Below, in pieces: positions 1 through 10,625 of a DNA stretch of 64,000 nucleotides. The notes beneath the pieces are model-generated. The model saw nothing but the letters and a program-made list of their open reading frames with translations. It did no database searches and had not been told where the DNA came from. Position numbers and translations under genes: made by a program. The stretch is taken from assembly GCA_014529385.2 (NCBI GenBank), contig CM043942.1, forward strand, positions 64,657,184 to 64,721,183, given 5' to 3'. Every line of letters starts with the position of its first letter. Position 1 is the stretch's first letter. The stretch comes from Adiantum capillus-veneris (lineage: Eukaryota; Streptophyta; Polypodiopsida; Polypodiales; Pteridaceae).

Positions 1-2
1 GC

Positions 3-2572
3 GCAATTGATGCACATTTTTAAATGGATGAAGAGGCTCAAGTAGCTTTTGAAACGGTAAAATAAATCGTGTGTCAACTCCCTACGGTGTGTCCTCCCAA
101 TTATGAAGATGATTTTTATGTTGCCATGACGGTAGGAACTGTAGCCATTGGGGTACTATTGCAAAAGGTGGGAAGAAGCTATAAAACTATTTATTTTGAA
201 AGCAGGGTGATAAGTCCTGGGGAGGCAACCTACACGAAAGACGAACAATGGGTAATGGCCTTATTTTTTGCCTGCAAGAAGTTCAAAGTGTATCTCATTG
301 TGCGAAGGTTTTTTGTGCTAACGGCCAATAATTTATTGCCGGAGGTAGTGTTGCACTTGAATCCAGAGAAGTGGATCATGAAGTGGGTGATAGAGCTTCA
401 AGAATTTGAGTTTGAATTGAAAGTTGATCATACAAGTCGATCTCACCTGGTAGATATTCTACTCAGCAAGGCGGTTGATTTGCCAATCTATCCCAGGGTG
501 GTCCGGGATGAAACCAAGGAGGAGCCTGACTTAGAGGAAGCTTTTACCATGTGGTTTGATGGAGCATATAGGAGGGTAATACAGAAATTAGGTGGAGGTG
601 TGTTGATGGGTGAAAGCATGTTAACCTGTCATGCTTTTTCATGTCCCGGACAATGCTAACTAGCACAATTTCGACATATGCTAACTAGTACAATGACTTG
701 AGCTACATCTCCAAGATCTATGACATATGATATATCAATAGAAAGCACTTGAAACAAGGAATCCAAATGTACAACCTCCGACAAATTTTGATATCATTTG
801 TAAAAAATTTACCGGACGCCCAACTTTTTGAAGATGTGCTAACTTGAAACTGCTAACTAGCACAAAAAGCACGACATGTTAACATGCTTTCACCCTGATA
901 TGAGATCCACGCTACAAGGTGATCTTTTCAAAAGCCTACAACTTGGAGGATGTTCATACCAATAATGAGGCAGAGTATCTTATCCTCCATTTAGGTTTGA
1001 AACAGTGTGTCGAGTTTGGTATATGGAGGTTGGTGGTGAAAGGTGATGTGCTGTTAGTCATCAAGCAGTGTTGGGCCAATGGCAGGTGAAACGGGATTCA
1101 TTAAAGCATTGGTTCTATGCCATCAAGAGGTTGCTGAAGTTTTTTGAGGAGGTTCAGTTCAAGCATGTTAGAAGAGAGCAGAACCAAGAAGCAGATAAGC
1201 TTACAAGCAGCAAAGTACAAGTGGTGCAGGTTTCAGGTATATATGTGGCCCCAACCACATATGCTCGTCCTGAGACCTTGAAAGAGATTGAAGACTTTTT
1301 GAATACCGGTCAGTGCTCTAAAAGATTGTCGAAGCTACAAAAGCGAAGGATAATACAAAAATCTCGCAAGTTTACATTGAGAGGGGAGGATCTTATGACC
1401 TATGGACCTGATGAAGTGCTACAAAAGGTACTTTATAAGGAAGAAATCAATATGGTGTTGCACCAATGTCATGAGGAATATGGGCATCAGGGTAAAGACT
1501 AGAGTTTGTTTCGAATCTTGAGAGCAGGTTTCTGGTGGCCGTCGATAGTACGTGATGTACACTACTGGTACAAAACCTACCAATGAATGTCAGACTATGG
1601 GTGAGAGGAGACTGATAGCCAAATTGCAGGGAGCTATCATTGCCCAAGATGCTTTTAAGAAGTGGGGCTTGGATGCCATTGGCCCACTCTCGAAGTCTGC
1701 AAAAGCGGTAAAAAATACATTGTAGTGGCGATTGACTACCTTACTAGGTGGGTCGAGGCCAAAGCTGTGAAGGAGTTCCATGCACAGATTGTAGCCCACT
1801 TTGTTTCCGATAACATTTGTTGCCATTTTGGAGTGCAGAGGGTACTCATTTCTGATAGAGGCCAAGGATTTAGGAGCAATCTTATGTAGGCATTAGTGGA
1901 AAAATTAAAGATTCAACATCGATTTTCCTCGCCTTATCATCCCCAATGCAATGGTCTTATGGGGAGTGCCAATGGAAAAATCATCAAGATGCTCAAAAGT
2001 ATGTGTATAAGCAAGAGACAGAGTGGGAGATCAATCTAGAGAAGTGTCTATGGGCCTACATGACATCCTACAAAGTGGCGACCAACTTTACTCCCTTTGA
2101 GTTGGTTTATGGTAAGGAGGCAATACTGCCAATGCATGCACAACTGGGTGCTTTGAAAGGTATGTGGCGCATCAATGCCACTCCACAAGCTGTCTTGCAG
2201 GATAGGATTGTCAGCCTTGAGGCATTACAGATGAATAGAGAAGCAGCAGCAGACTACTACATGAAGCAGCGGGAAAGACGAGTGGCCAAAGTCAATAAGA
2301 GTCTGCCAGATAATAAGATAGAGAAAGGACACCTGATAATGAAATACAAGAGCTACTTGGACTTCACCTTCTAGAGGAAGTTCAAGAAGAAATGGACGGG
2401 TCCGTACAAAGTGAAAAATGTGTTTCCGAATGGGACCTATCATTTGGTGAGAGTTAATGGTAAACCTCTCAAGCACAAGATAAATGGTGTACGACTCAAG
2501 CTGTACTTTGATACAGGCCTGGTGCCTAATGTGAACCAGATTGTAGCCATAGAGGTTGGGCAACCCCCATAG
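3..2572 (+). pseudogene. Tat pol fragment: RNase H, second RNase H, integrase (broken)
   Basis: Reading frames in several phases encode the C-terminal half of a Ty3/gypsy polyprotein. At 69-607 is the gypsy RNase H (FESRVISPGEATY and TANNLLPEVVLHL are visible), then the start of the second, archaeal-like RNase H (MWFDGAYRR). After the MITE at 608-895 the second RNase H resumes with NNEAEY and continues to DKLTSSK. The integrase zinc finger follows near 1465-1590 (HQCHEEYGHQGKD), then the catalytic core (AIDYLTRWVEAK, LISDRGQGF, and the position of the catalytic Glu reads NGLMGSANG instead of NGLVESANG as in W, so that Glu is lost). The integrase C-terminus ends in VGQPP and a TAG at 2570-2572. 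Stops at 1501, 1887 and 2372 and frame changes near 1070 and 1950 make it non-functional. Confidence 0.85.
608..895. mobile_element. 288-bp MITE, copy 3a, inside element A pol
   Basis: The ends form an inverted repeat of about 33 bp beginning GGGTGAAAGCATGTTAAC. It is flanked by a 4-bp direct repeat TGAT (604-607 and 896-899). It interrupts the second RNase H reading, and removing it brings the flanking pol homology together. A second copy of identical length and about 95% identity lies at 55611-55898. No protein is encoded. The interior has repeated GCTAACTAG motifs and the module shared with the MITEs at 43250 and 50049. A 4-bp duplication fits neither hAT (8), Mutator (9-11), PIF/Harbinger or CACTA (3), nor mariner (TA), so the superfamily is open. 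Confidence 0.9.
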
Positions 2573-2702
2573 AAGGGCTTGGAAATGACAGATATGCAGT
2601 GTTGTACATATTGCACATATTATACATATGGTTGTGCCTTTTTCAATGTGCTTGAGCACCAGTGAAGTGTTACAAGTTTAAAGTTCTACAAATATTCTTT
2701 TA

Positions 2703-2736
2703 GTTGAACATGAATGTTCAACTAGGAGGTGGGCAA
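2703..2736 (+). promoter_or_regulatory. PPT-proximal hairpin and polypurine tract of element A
   Basis: Positions 2703-2722 form a perfect 8-bp stem (GTTGAACA / TGTTCAAC) around a TGAA loop. It is followed by the purine-rich primer site for plus-strand DNA synthesis (AGGAGGTGGGCAA), which ends directly at the LTR start TGATGG at 2737. Element W has the same arrangement with a changed but still perfectly paired stem. Confidence 0.8.
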
Positions 2737-3690
2737 TGATGGTTCAACCAAAGTTGGTCCGTGTCTGGAAAGGTGACAAGCAGTGTTATGGATGCTAGCA
2801 GGCGCATGGCGGCGAGCTAAAGCAGGTGGGAAAGTCTTCGGCAGACCAGTTGGCAAAGAAAATGTATGTCTGAAGTGGTTTTTTTAGTCCAAGGGGCCTT
2901 CAAATTGGGATAATTGGGATGGCAGACCAAAGTGTCCAAAATGTAGGTAATGTGACTTGGAATGTAGGGTTCAAGTTGCTCTTGAGGTCCGTCCATACGG
3001 CTCGTCAAACGGAGCTTCAGTGTGAAATATGTGCCAGTTCAAAGTTCGAAGGTCTTGCAAATCCCCGCTGGGCACGTGAGATGGGGACAGGTGGCCCGAG
3101 CTAGAATGCGCAAGCAAGTGTGTAGAGCTCAACTTGTGGAGCATGATGGTCTTTTTGGATCGCTATTTGGAGCTCAGACCTGCAAGTTATGGGTCGACGA
3201 AGTTTTCAAGGGAGCCAGTTGTGGGCTCGTTGGGCGACAGTGGTAGGCGTATCGACAGCGGTTTTGTTGAGCTCACTAAGGTTCTCAAGCCGTAATTTAC
3301 GGCTCATTGATTGGGATCATGGGTGGCTAGATACGCCAAGGTCAATGGGAGGTATTCACAAATATGTTTCCATTTTCTGGCGGTTTCAATTGACGGGCTC
3401 AAAAAAGATTGAGGTGCGGGAAAATTTCTCATGGTTTCGAACCAGTAGGATGGCATTCCAATGGATGGATGTGATGGGTGTTTGGAAAACCCAAGCGCAC
3501 AAAGCACCGACCTCATGCGAAACCTTTGCTTGAAAAGCTCTTGATTGTAGCCTAACTTCAAAAGTAAAAGATGGTTAGAATTTGGGAAGGAAAAAAGAAG
3601 AATTGGCGAAGTGGAACAAAGATGATCCGTGGAGCTTTTGCCTTAAGAATTCTTTTATACTAAAAACAAGTGGAAACCCTTTTGGCCTTT
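2737..3690 (+). repeat. 3' LTR of element A (partial)
   Basis: The LTR starts TGATGGTTCAACC right after the polypurine tract. About 950 bp align with the reverse complement of the element B LTR (27080-28038), and more weakly with the W LTR. Similarity stops near 3690, where the R/U5 part is lost or too diverged. Short ORFs inside are not conserved as proteins. Confidence 0.75.
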
Positions 3691-4651
3691 GGAAGGCCAT
3701 AGGGTTCATTGTGCAAGGTTGTTGCAACACTGAGGTCGTTGGATTCTTTTGCTGGATGAGCACCACATGGCAAGGGTCTTTGTAAAATAATTTTGTTGTG
3801 CCTTTTGTTTCCTTACATCACCTTCTTTGAGAGACAAGTGTCCCTAAGTAATTCAAAAGTCTTGTGAGTAGAAAGCTAAAACTTTGGAATAGAAAGCTAT
3901 TTCTCGAAGGCATCATTTACTTTGTCTGCATGCTTGAAAATGACTTTAGAGATCAAAACATTAAACAAAATATCCATAGGAGTTTGATCTTATGATGCAG
4001 TCTTCGAGAAAGTCTTTTTGTCTAAGCGGCAAGTTTCCTCCTTATACAAATACAAAATGGAAATACTAGTAGAAATTTTCAAATTTGTAAAATATTCGAA
4101 CTATTTTCTAGTATATTTTGTCAATTTTTTTCTCCTTTTCCATCCTTTGCAAGCGGCTAATCTCGATTTTCAATCGGCTTAAGCCTAAGCTCGGGCACAT
4201 CTTTCTCAAACACTAAAGTATTGATAAAGGGTTCTCTCATTTGAGGATTTTTTTAATAATCCCTTCACTAAATTGTTTAATTATTTTCTATGCTTATTTG
4301 AAAGCATTAAAATATTCTTTTTCTCTGATTTTTAATGTGTCTTTTTATTTTACTTCCTTTTTGTTATATTTTGTTTCAGAATACTGATGTGCAATGTGCA
4401 CCATTTACCTTATTATTGGGGCCCCTTCATAACATATAAGCCATTTGCGAGTAGCGGGTATCAACTAGAAGAAAATAAAAAAATTTCATGATTGAGACTT
4501 ACCTTAAGTATTATTTAAATTTTATAATATTAAATGGATCTTTTTATTTAACCTGTATATAGACAATACAATTTTATATTAGAACAATACAACTCAATAC
4601 TGATTAAGACCTACTTTTGATAAATCTTTCCTCCCCCCTTATCTTCAACAA
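3691..4651. other. AT-rich stretch without recognisable gene
   Basis: The sequence is AT-rich with no ORF of interest and no repeat I can match elsewhere in the window. It may be eroded LTR or the pre-insertion target of copia-1. Confidence 0.5.
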
Positions 4652-4865
4652 TGTTAAAGAATATGTACGTTGTGCTATGGGCGGCCGGACACTGACTATA
4701 CTATGTTGTAAATATACTTTGGATAATAGTTCAAAGAGAAGAAGAGTGAGAGCAGCACGTTGAATGGATGTTGCTACAGGAAACGATTGTGTGTGTGTCA
4801 CGATGTGTGTTGGTGTGTGTGTGTAGTCTTCTTTTCTACCTTTTCCATCACCTATGCACTCTACA
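4652..4865 (+). repeat. 5' LTR of copia-1
   Basis: The end is set by the CA at 4864-4865, three bases before the primer site. The start TGTTAAAG at 4652 is inferred from the similar length and layout of the copia-2 LTR (192 bp, TGTTGGGG start, with a GGGCGG/GGCC patch in the first third). No 3' partner remains to confirm it. Confidence 0.6.
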
Positions 4866-4868
4866 AAG

Positions 4869-4880
4869 TGGTATCAGAGC
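4869..4880 (+). promoter_or_regulatory. Primer binding site of copia-1 (tRNA-iMet)
   Basis: TGGTATCAGAGC is the standard plant initiator-methionine tRNA complement that primes minus-strand synthesis in most plant copia elements. It lies three bases after the LTR. Confidence 0.9.
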
Positions 4881-5775
4881 TCAGTCTAAGGAGCTACAGT
4901 CAATACACAGATTTTCGCAGCTCTGAAAAACAACCAAAAAGAGAGGTTTTTTGGTCATAACTCCCTCACCCAAACTCAGAATACAGTGATCCAGGAGTCT
5001 ATCTTTATATTTTTGGGCATTTCGGACGCATTGGCATACTAAGATTTGCCAAAATCTGCAACAAAAATTTTCTGCAGCAAACAGCCAGCTCACACAAGCA
5101 TAGGAGATTTCCAGTTTTACACTCGGCAGTAGATTTACAGGTTACAGGTGAAGAATTCAGTATTTACACAGGTTTTGAAGAGCAACATAGAGCTTTTTCA
5201 TCATGATATTGTGTTATCAAAGATTATGTTTGGTTGTTGTGGGTCCGTTATGGACACCCGCCTATGTAAGAAAGGTTGTGGGAAGACGTTGAGGCAAGTA
5301 TACTGTCAGATTGAGTACTTTGTGGTTATGTATGGATATGTTGTTAATGTATTTTGGAAAATTGCAGCCTTTGTGAGGGTCGAGTGACGTTTTCCGAAGA
5401 CTTGCCTTGGGAGCTTTGGTACCTTGGCAAGGTGTATTACACACTGGAGCGAACCCCCGACTGCCCCCGCTAAAGATCTCATATGTCGTTTATGACTATG
5501 GGATGAAGGTGGATGTACGGATATGTGGTATAGGATAGCGTATGGATTGCATTTGCATACAGGTCCATGTGGACATTGTTTTAGAGTATTTATGCATAGT
5601 ATTGAGTCAGTCTGTGGCAAAGTAAGTCAGTGGATTTTCCCTTGGCAGTGAGCTATTTTTTATCAGTGTTTATGAGCACTTTGGTTGAGATTGTCACTTG
5701 AGATATTGTCCAAATACAAACGAAACTCTGCCAAAATTTTGTAAAAATCCTTTGGAAGAAATTGAGAGAGTAAAG
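4881..5775 (+). other. Non-coding leader of copia-1
   Basis: The stretch between primer site and gag ATG has no credible ORF. It shares short blocks with the copia-2 leader: GAGGGTCGAGTGA near 5376, an ACTGTCAGATT block near 5303, a TGGAGCGA block near 5445, and GAAACTCTGCCAAAATTT near 5720, just ahead of gag. These suggest a conserved packaging or translation region. Confidence 0.6.
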
Positions 5776-6715
5776 ATGGCAGAAAGTTCAACTCAAGTCA
5801 CGCAGATTGTTGGAGAGAAGCTGACGAGAGAGAACTACAACATATGGTCGTACAGGATGGAGAAATTTATCATGGACAAAGGTTTATGGGACTACATTAC
5901 AGGTGAACAAGAGTGTCCGAGGTTGGTTTGGAACCAAATAGAGAGAATGTTGAAGCACTTAAAACATGGCAAGCAGGAGTAGAAGCTTACAAGAAGTGGA
6001 TCGAGAATTCAAGGAAAGTGATCCATTGGATTTCATTATGCATTAATGACTTCTTTATACCACATGTGAAGAAGGCTCAATCTCCAAAGGAAGCATGGGA
6101 AATACCAGCAAGGATGAACAACTCCAATACAGAACCACAAAAAGTTCACTTGAAGAAAAGGTTACATTGTGTATGGCGAGGAAATAGATCCATATCAGAT
6201 TATGTGAAAGAAATAAAGCAAATACAGGAAGATCTTGCAAGAATTCATGTTGAAGTTCCAGATGATGACTTAGTTTCAGTGACATTGAATGGTTTGGGAC
6301 CGGAATACAAGTCATTGGATACATCTATATCTGTTCGAGGACACATGCCTGATTTTGAAGAGTTAGTAAACCTTTGTTTGCAAGAAGAGGTGAAGTTAGG
6401 CAAGTCAGGTCCTTCTACATCAAATAACAATTCAAGAGATCAGGTTTTTTACTCTAGAGGTCATGGAAACAATAGAGGTGGAAAAGGAAACTATGGTCAC
6501 GGAAACAATGTTGGAAGAGGTCAATGGCAAAACCAGCAAAGTCAAAGTTACAATGATTATAGCCAAAGAGGTAGGGGGAGAGCCCGACCTCGTGGACGTG
6601 GAGATGGATGATTTGTACATCCTCAATGAGATGGATATTGTAATAGATGTGGCATTTATGGTCACTTTGAAAGAGAATGTTACACAAGGCAGACACGGAG
6701 AAAACTTTGCTGGAT
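5776..6715 (+). pseudogene. copia-1 gag (UBN2 family, frameshifted)
   Basis: Gag forms the particle that packages the element RNA. I chose ATG 5776 (MAESSTQVTQIVGEKL) because it begins the family's usual N-terminal motif of binding-domain type (LTRENYNIWSYRMEKF). One frameshift lies near 5925. The UBN2 core follows (DYVKEIKQIQEDLARI, LNGLGPEYKSLDTSI), then a Gly/Arg/Asn-rich stretch. A CCHC zinc knuckle (CNRCGIYGHFEREC) sits near 6636-6680, after stops at 6609 and 6625 in that phase. About 310 residues if read through, normal for copia gag. Confidence 0.8.
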
Positions 6716-6799
6716 ACAATTCTCATGATCAAAATATATATGACAATAGATCAAGTAGACATTTATTTCCTATGGAGCATGTTGTTGGAAGCATGGTGG

Positions 6800-9381
6800 A
6801 GACACATCATACAGATGATTGGTATTTAGATAGTGGTGCCACAAATCATATGACATATCATGGTGAATAGTTTGACATAAAAAAGAATTTAGAAGAGGAT
6901 GAGTTTGTCACTACGTGTGATGATACTATGCATCGGATTACGCATGTTGGTTCACTTCCATTGCTAGAAAAAAATGGGACATACAACACATTGGGAGATG
7001 TTCTATATGTGCCTTCAATCACAAAGAATTTAGCATTAGTTGGACAAATGACAGATCAAGGGTTGCAAGTCCGTTTTAATCGTTATGGCTACTTCATAGA
7101 GGAGTTTCACAAAGGCAAACCAGGCAAGATATTGGCACGTGGAAGAAAGAAAGGTCGCTTGTTCTCATTGGAAGCTTGAGATCCATGTTTACACAGTGGT
7201 ATATATGCAAACAAATCAGCAACTCAAGATGATTGGGCAAAGTTATGGCATAAGAGTATTGGTCATGTCAATTTTAGAAGACTAAAGCATATGCAATCAA
7301 ATCAAATTGTACATGGATTACCAAAGCTTGGCAGATTGAATTTGATCATGTTTGTGAAGCTTGTCAATTTCGAAAGCAATCTCGTTTACCATTTCCAAAG
7401 AGGGGGAGAATTAGCCAAAGTCCTTTGGAAATTGTTTATTCAGATATTTGGGGACCTTGTGATCATGCTACGCCGAATGGTTGTCGATATTTTATCACAT
7501 TCGTAGATGATTACAACAGAATGACATGGGTTTACTTTCTAAAGGCAAAGTCAGAGGCATTTGAGGTATTCTTGGAGTTCAAAGTTATGGTTGAGAAAGA
7601 GAATGGTTTTTAAATTAAATGCCTATGTACAGATGGAGGGGGAGAGTACATGTCACACAGTTTTGATGATTACTTATGTGAACAAGGCATAAGAAGGCAG
7701 ATTACTTGCAGATACACACCACAACAAAATGGAGTTACTAAGCGAAAGAATAGATTCATAGCAGAGATTGCAAGAGCCATGATGAATGAGATGAATATGC
7801 CGTTAACATATTGGGCTGAAGCAGTGCACATTATGAATCGAACACCAACAGATGCCATTCATGAAATTTCACCTTATGAGAGACTTTATGGGATCAAACC
7901 AACAGTTTCCTACATGAAAGTTTTTGGATGTGTTTGCTATGTTCATGTGCCAAATGAAGCAAGAAAGAAGATGGATCCAAAGGCAGTGAAGTGTATATTC
8001 TTGGGCTACCCAGTTGAAAAGAAAGGTTACAAGTGTTATGATCCTACGACAAGACAATTTTATGTCAGTAGAGATGTCAGATTTTGTGAGCATGAACCAT
8101 GGTATAAACCAAAGCCAATGATGATAGAAGATGAGTATAAAGAGCAAGAGAATGTGTGTCATGTTTTTGATAAGCCAGGACCATCAACAAGAACTATTTC
8201 AGGATCACATATGGCAGAGGAGAGTACAGGAAGTGTCAACGCATGGAGCGGTCGTTTGCGAGATAAGAAGCAAGATGAGGAAGGCAAGAAGAAAGTGGTT
8301 GAGGAGAGTTCTGGAGATGAAAGTCTTGATGAAGAGCATGGTTTACCACATTTGATGACACCTGGCAGTAAGCATGCTGAGAAATATGTACTCCCATATG
8401 CAAGAGTTGAAGAGAATAGTGCACCACAGTTGACAAGATCAGAGAGGTTGCATTATCCAGTTGATAGATTGACATACAATGGTTACATGCGTACACATTA
8501 TGCATACATGGTTTCATGTGTGCAACATAAAGAGCCTACATGTTTTCAAGAGGCAATTGCAAAATTAGTATTGGAGTCAGCCATGGATGATGAGATGAAT
8601 GCTCTTGTGAAGAATGACACTTGGCATTTGGTTTCCTTGACAAGTGGAAAGAAAGCAATTGGTTCAAAATGGGTATACAAAGTCAAGTGCAAGTCAGATG
8701 GTAGTGTGGAAAGATACAAAGCAAGGCTTGTTGCTAAAGGTTATGCACAAACAAAAGGTCTTGATTATGATGAGACATTTAGTCGAGTTGCAAAGATGAC
8801 AACAGTCAGATTGGTGATAGCAATGGCAAGTAGTTCGGTTGGAAGTTACGAAAAATGGATGTCGATAATGCATTCTTGAAGGGTGACTTGGAAGAAGAAG
8901 TTTATATGATACAGCCAGAGGGTTATCAACATCCAGAGTTTCCATATCATGTGTGTAAGTTGAAGAAAGCATTGTATAGTTTGAAGCAAGCATCTAAAGC
9001 TTGGTGTGAAAAGATAACCAGATTTTTGAAGAAGATTGGCTTTAAACAGTCTATTGCTGATCACTCATTGTTTTTGAAGCATGTTGATGGAGAGATCGTC
9101 ATTATTGTTATCTATGTCGATGACTTGATTCTCACTGAAAGTCATGATGAGAAAATTTTGCATGTCAAGAAGAGTTTTTTGAGAGAATTCAACGTGAGTT
9201 GAGATATTTTTTGGGAATTGAAATTGTCAACACTTTATCAAGAATTTGGATGATACAAAGACAATACGCATTGGATATGCTTGAGAAGTATGGAACGACA
9301 GCGTGCAAACCGGTTGATACACCTCTTGATCAAAATGTGAAGTTGTTTGATGATGGACATTACATTGAGGATGTCACTATG
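6800..9381 (+). pseudogene. copia-1 pol: protease, integrase, reverse transcriptase (broken)
   Basis: The protease motif LDSGATNHMT is near 6827-6855, followed by a TAG. A pre-integrase segment follows at 6928-7345 (VLYVPSITKNLALVGQM). The integrase core starts near 7425 (VYSDIWGP), has its second Asp in CTDGGGEY, and has NGVTKRKNR where NGVAERKNR is usual, so the catalytic Glu is replaced by Lys. Reverse transcriptase spans 8530-9381 with WVYKVKCKSDG, RYKARLVAKGY, a frameshift near 8855, and the active site YVDD near 9114. The frame ends in the copia-2 LTR. It cannot make a working enzyme set. Confidence 0.85.
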
Positions 9382-9573
9382 TGTTGGGGTATAAAGCCCA
9401 ATGTGGTCGCCCAGGTAAGTGGGCGGGCCGCCAGGTATGTACACATATTCTTTTGTTAAAACCTAATAAGAACTCACTATGATCTACACATTACAGTAGA
9501 GCAAGTTCACCATATTGTCGTGTTCTTCTTCTCGCACTCTCTCGCGCATCACACTTCCGCTCGCACTCCTTCA
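9382..9573 (+). repeat. 5' LTR of copia-2
   Basis: It runs from TGTTGGGGTATAAAGCCC to CTCCTTCA, two bases before the primer site. The start is where copia-1 RT homology stops. A length near 190 bp suits short-LTR plant copia elements. Confidence 0.75.
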
Positions 9574-9575
9574 AC

Positions 9576-9587
9576 TGGTATCAGAGC
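9576..9587 (+). promoter_or_regulatory. Primer binding site of copia-2 (tRNA-iMet)
   Basis: TGGTATCAGAGC is identical to the site of copia-1, two bases after the LTR. Confidence 0.9.
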
Positions 9588-10625
9588 TCAGATCGAGGCT
9601 CGGGGCAGCACTGCAGGAGGCTAGAGTCACCAACTCAGATTGGAGTGAAATTCGATAGGCGAAGACACGGCCCCAAATCTCATTCTGTGGTCATCTCGGC
9701 CACCGTTCGGCTTTGAAAAAGGTCTGCGCATGCCATTTTCGACTACGTGGTCTCGGTGGGTGCAGATCCGACTCTGCAAATTTGGGGTTTTTTGGCCTAC
9801 GACTGAAGGTGCTGAGGATATCGACACTCCGAGAGTGTTGATTTGTGGCTGTCTACACATCGAAGGACGGCTCACAGTTCTTGGAGGCGTGTCACATACG
9901 ACACGGGCGCATCTACACACAGACTGTAGGCGACATCCACTAGTTCATCAGGTAGCTTGTGTTTGCTGCTTGATATTCCAAATTTCATCCTGACATTGCA
10001 GGTACTTCCACATGGGATGTATTGTCAGAGATGATGTATGTTTGTTGAGGGTTTGCTGGCTGTGAGTCACGTAGCAAACAACCGCCGCAGCGGTTATAGC
10101 ATATAGTGGGAAATTTTTGGATGTATGACTTTGTGGGAAGTCTATGTACTGTCAGATTTACTGCAACCTTTTTTGAGGGTCGAGTGAGGTTTTATTGAGA
10201 TGGGGGATTCTCGAATGTTGAGATCCTTTCGGTGATACAGGTCTTGGAGCGATCCCTCGAGCACCCTTAGATAGGCAGCTAGGATGTATTGAATGTGAGT
10301 TAGACAGTTGGGATTGCATCTTTGCTTTACTGCCGTTGAGGCATTGTCACAGTCTATGCTTACAGGACAGTGAGAGATAGTACAGGTGCAGGACAGGTTT
10401 ACCCGCAGCTTACACTGTCAAAGAGACAGTGTTTTTTTGAGCTGTTTTTTTGTCTGTTTTTTGAGTACACCAGAGCCATTTTACAAAGGAAACTCTGCCA
10501 AAATTTATGCAGAATCTGAAGCTTTCTTGGTTCATTTGACAGGTTGATATTGGTTCAGAGGTCAGTTTACAGGGGAAACTCTGCCGAATTTTTCCCAAGA
10601 AAGTAAACCACTATGAAGCGTAGCT
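9588..10625 (+). other. Non-coding leader of copia-2
   Basis: About 1 kb without a credible ORF. It carries the same ordered blocks as the copia-1 leader (ACTGTCAGATT near 10149, GAGGGTCGAGTGA near 10176, a TTGGAGCGA block near 10243) and two copies of the GAAACTCTGCC motif near 10489 and 10574, the second shortly before gag. Confidence 0.6.

Larger units (their letters stand above)
1..3690 (+). mobile_element. Element A: decayed Tat-type Ty3/gypsy retrotransposon, 3' part
   Basis: The left edge of the window cuts this element inside reverse transcriptase/RNase H. What remains in order is RNase H, second RNase H, integrase, a hairpin and polypurine tract, and the start of a 3' LTR at 2737. 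The protein fragments match element W (minus strand, 57256-62386) almost residue for residue, so A and W belong to one family; the LTR also matches that of element B (26242-28038). Many in-frame stops and frameshifts and an inserted MITE show it is dead. The right limit near 3690 is where LTR similarity to element B stops; the true LTR end is not visible. Confidence 0.85.
4652..9381 (+). mobile_element. Copia-1: Ty1/copia retrotransposon, 3' end cut off by copia-2
   Basis: A short LTR, an iMet primer site, a leader of about 900 bp, gag (UBN2 type) and pol in the copia order protease-integrase-reverse transcriptase follow each other. The pol frame stops abruptly at 9381, where the LTR of copia-2 begins; RNase H and the 3' LTR are missing. 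Frameshifts and stops in gag, protease, integrase and RT show it is inactive. Confidence 0.85.

Noticed and set aside
3022-3785. ORFs on both strands in the A LTR, with counterparts at 27111-27746
   Set aside because: They recur because the LTRs are homologous; frames are not kept and no function is evident.
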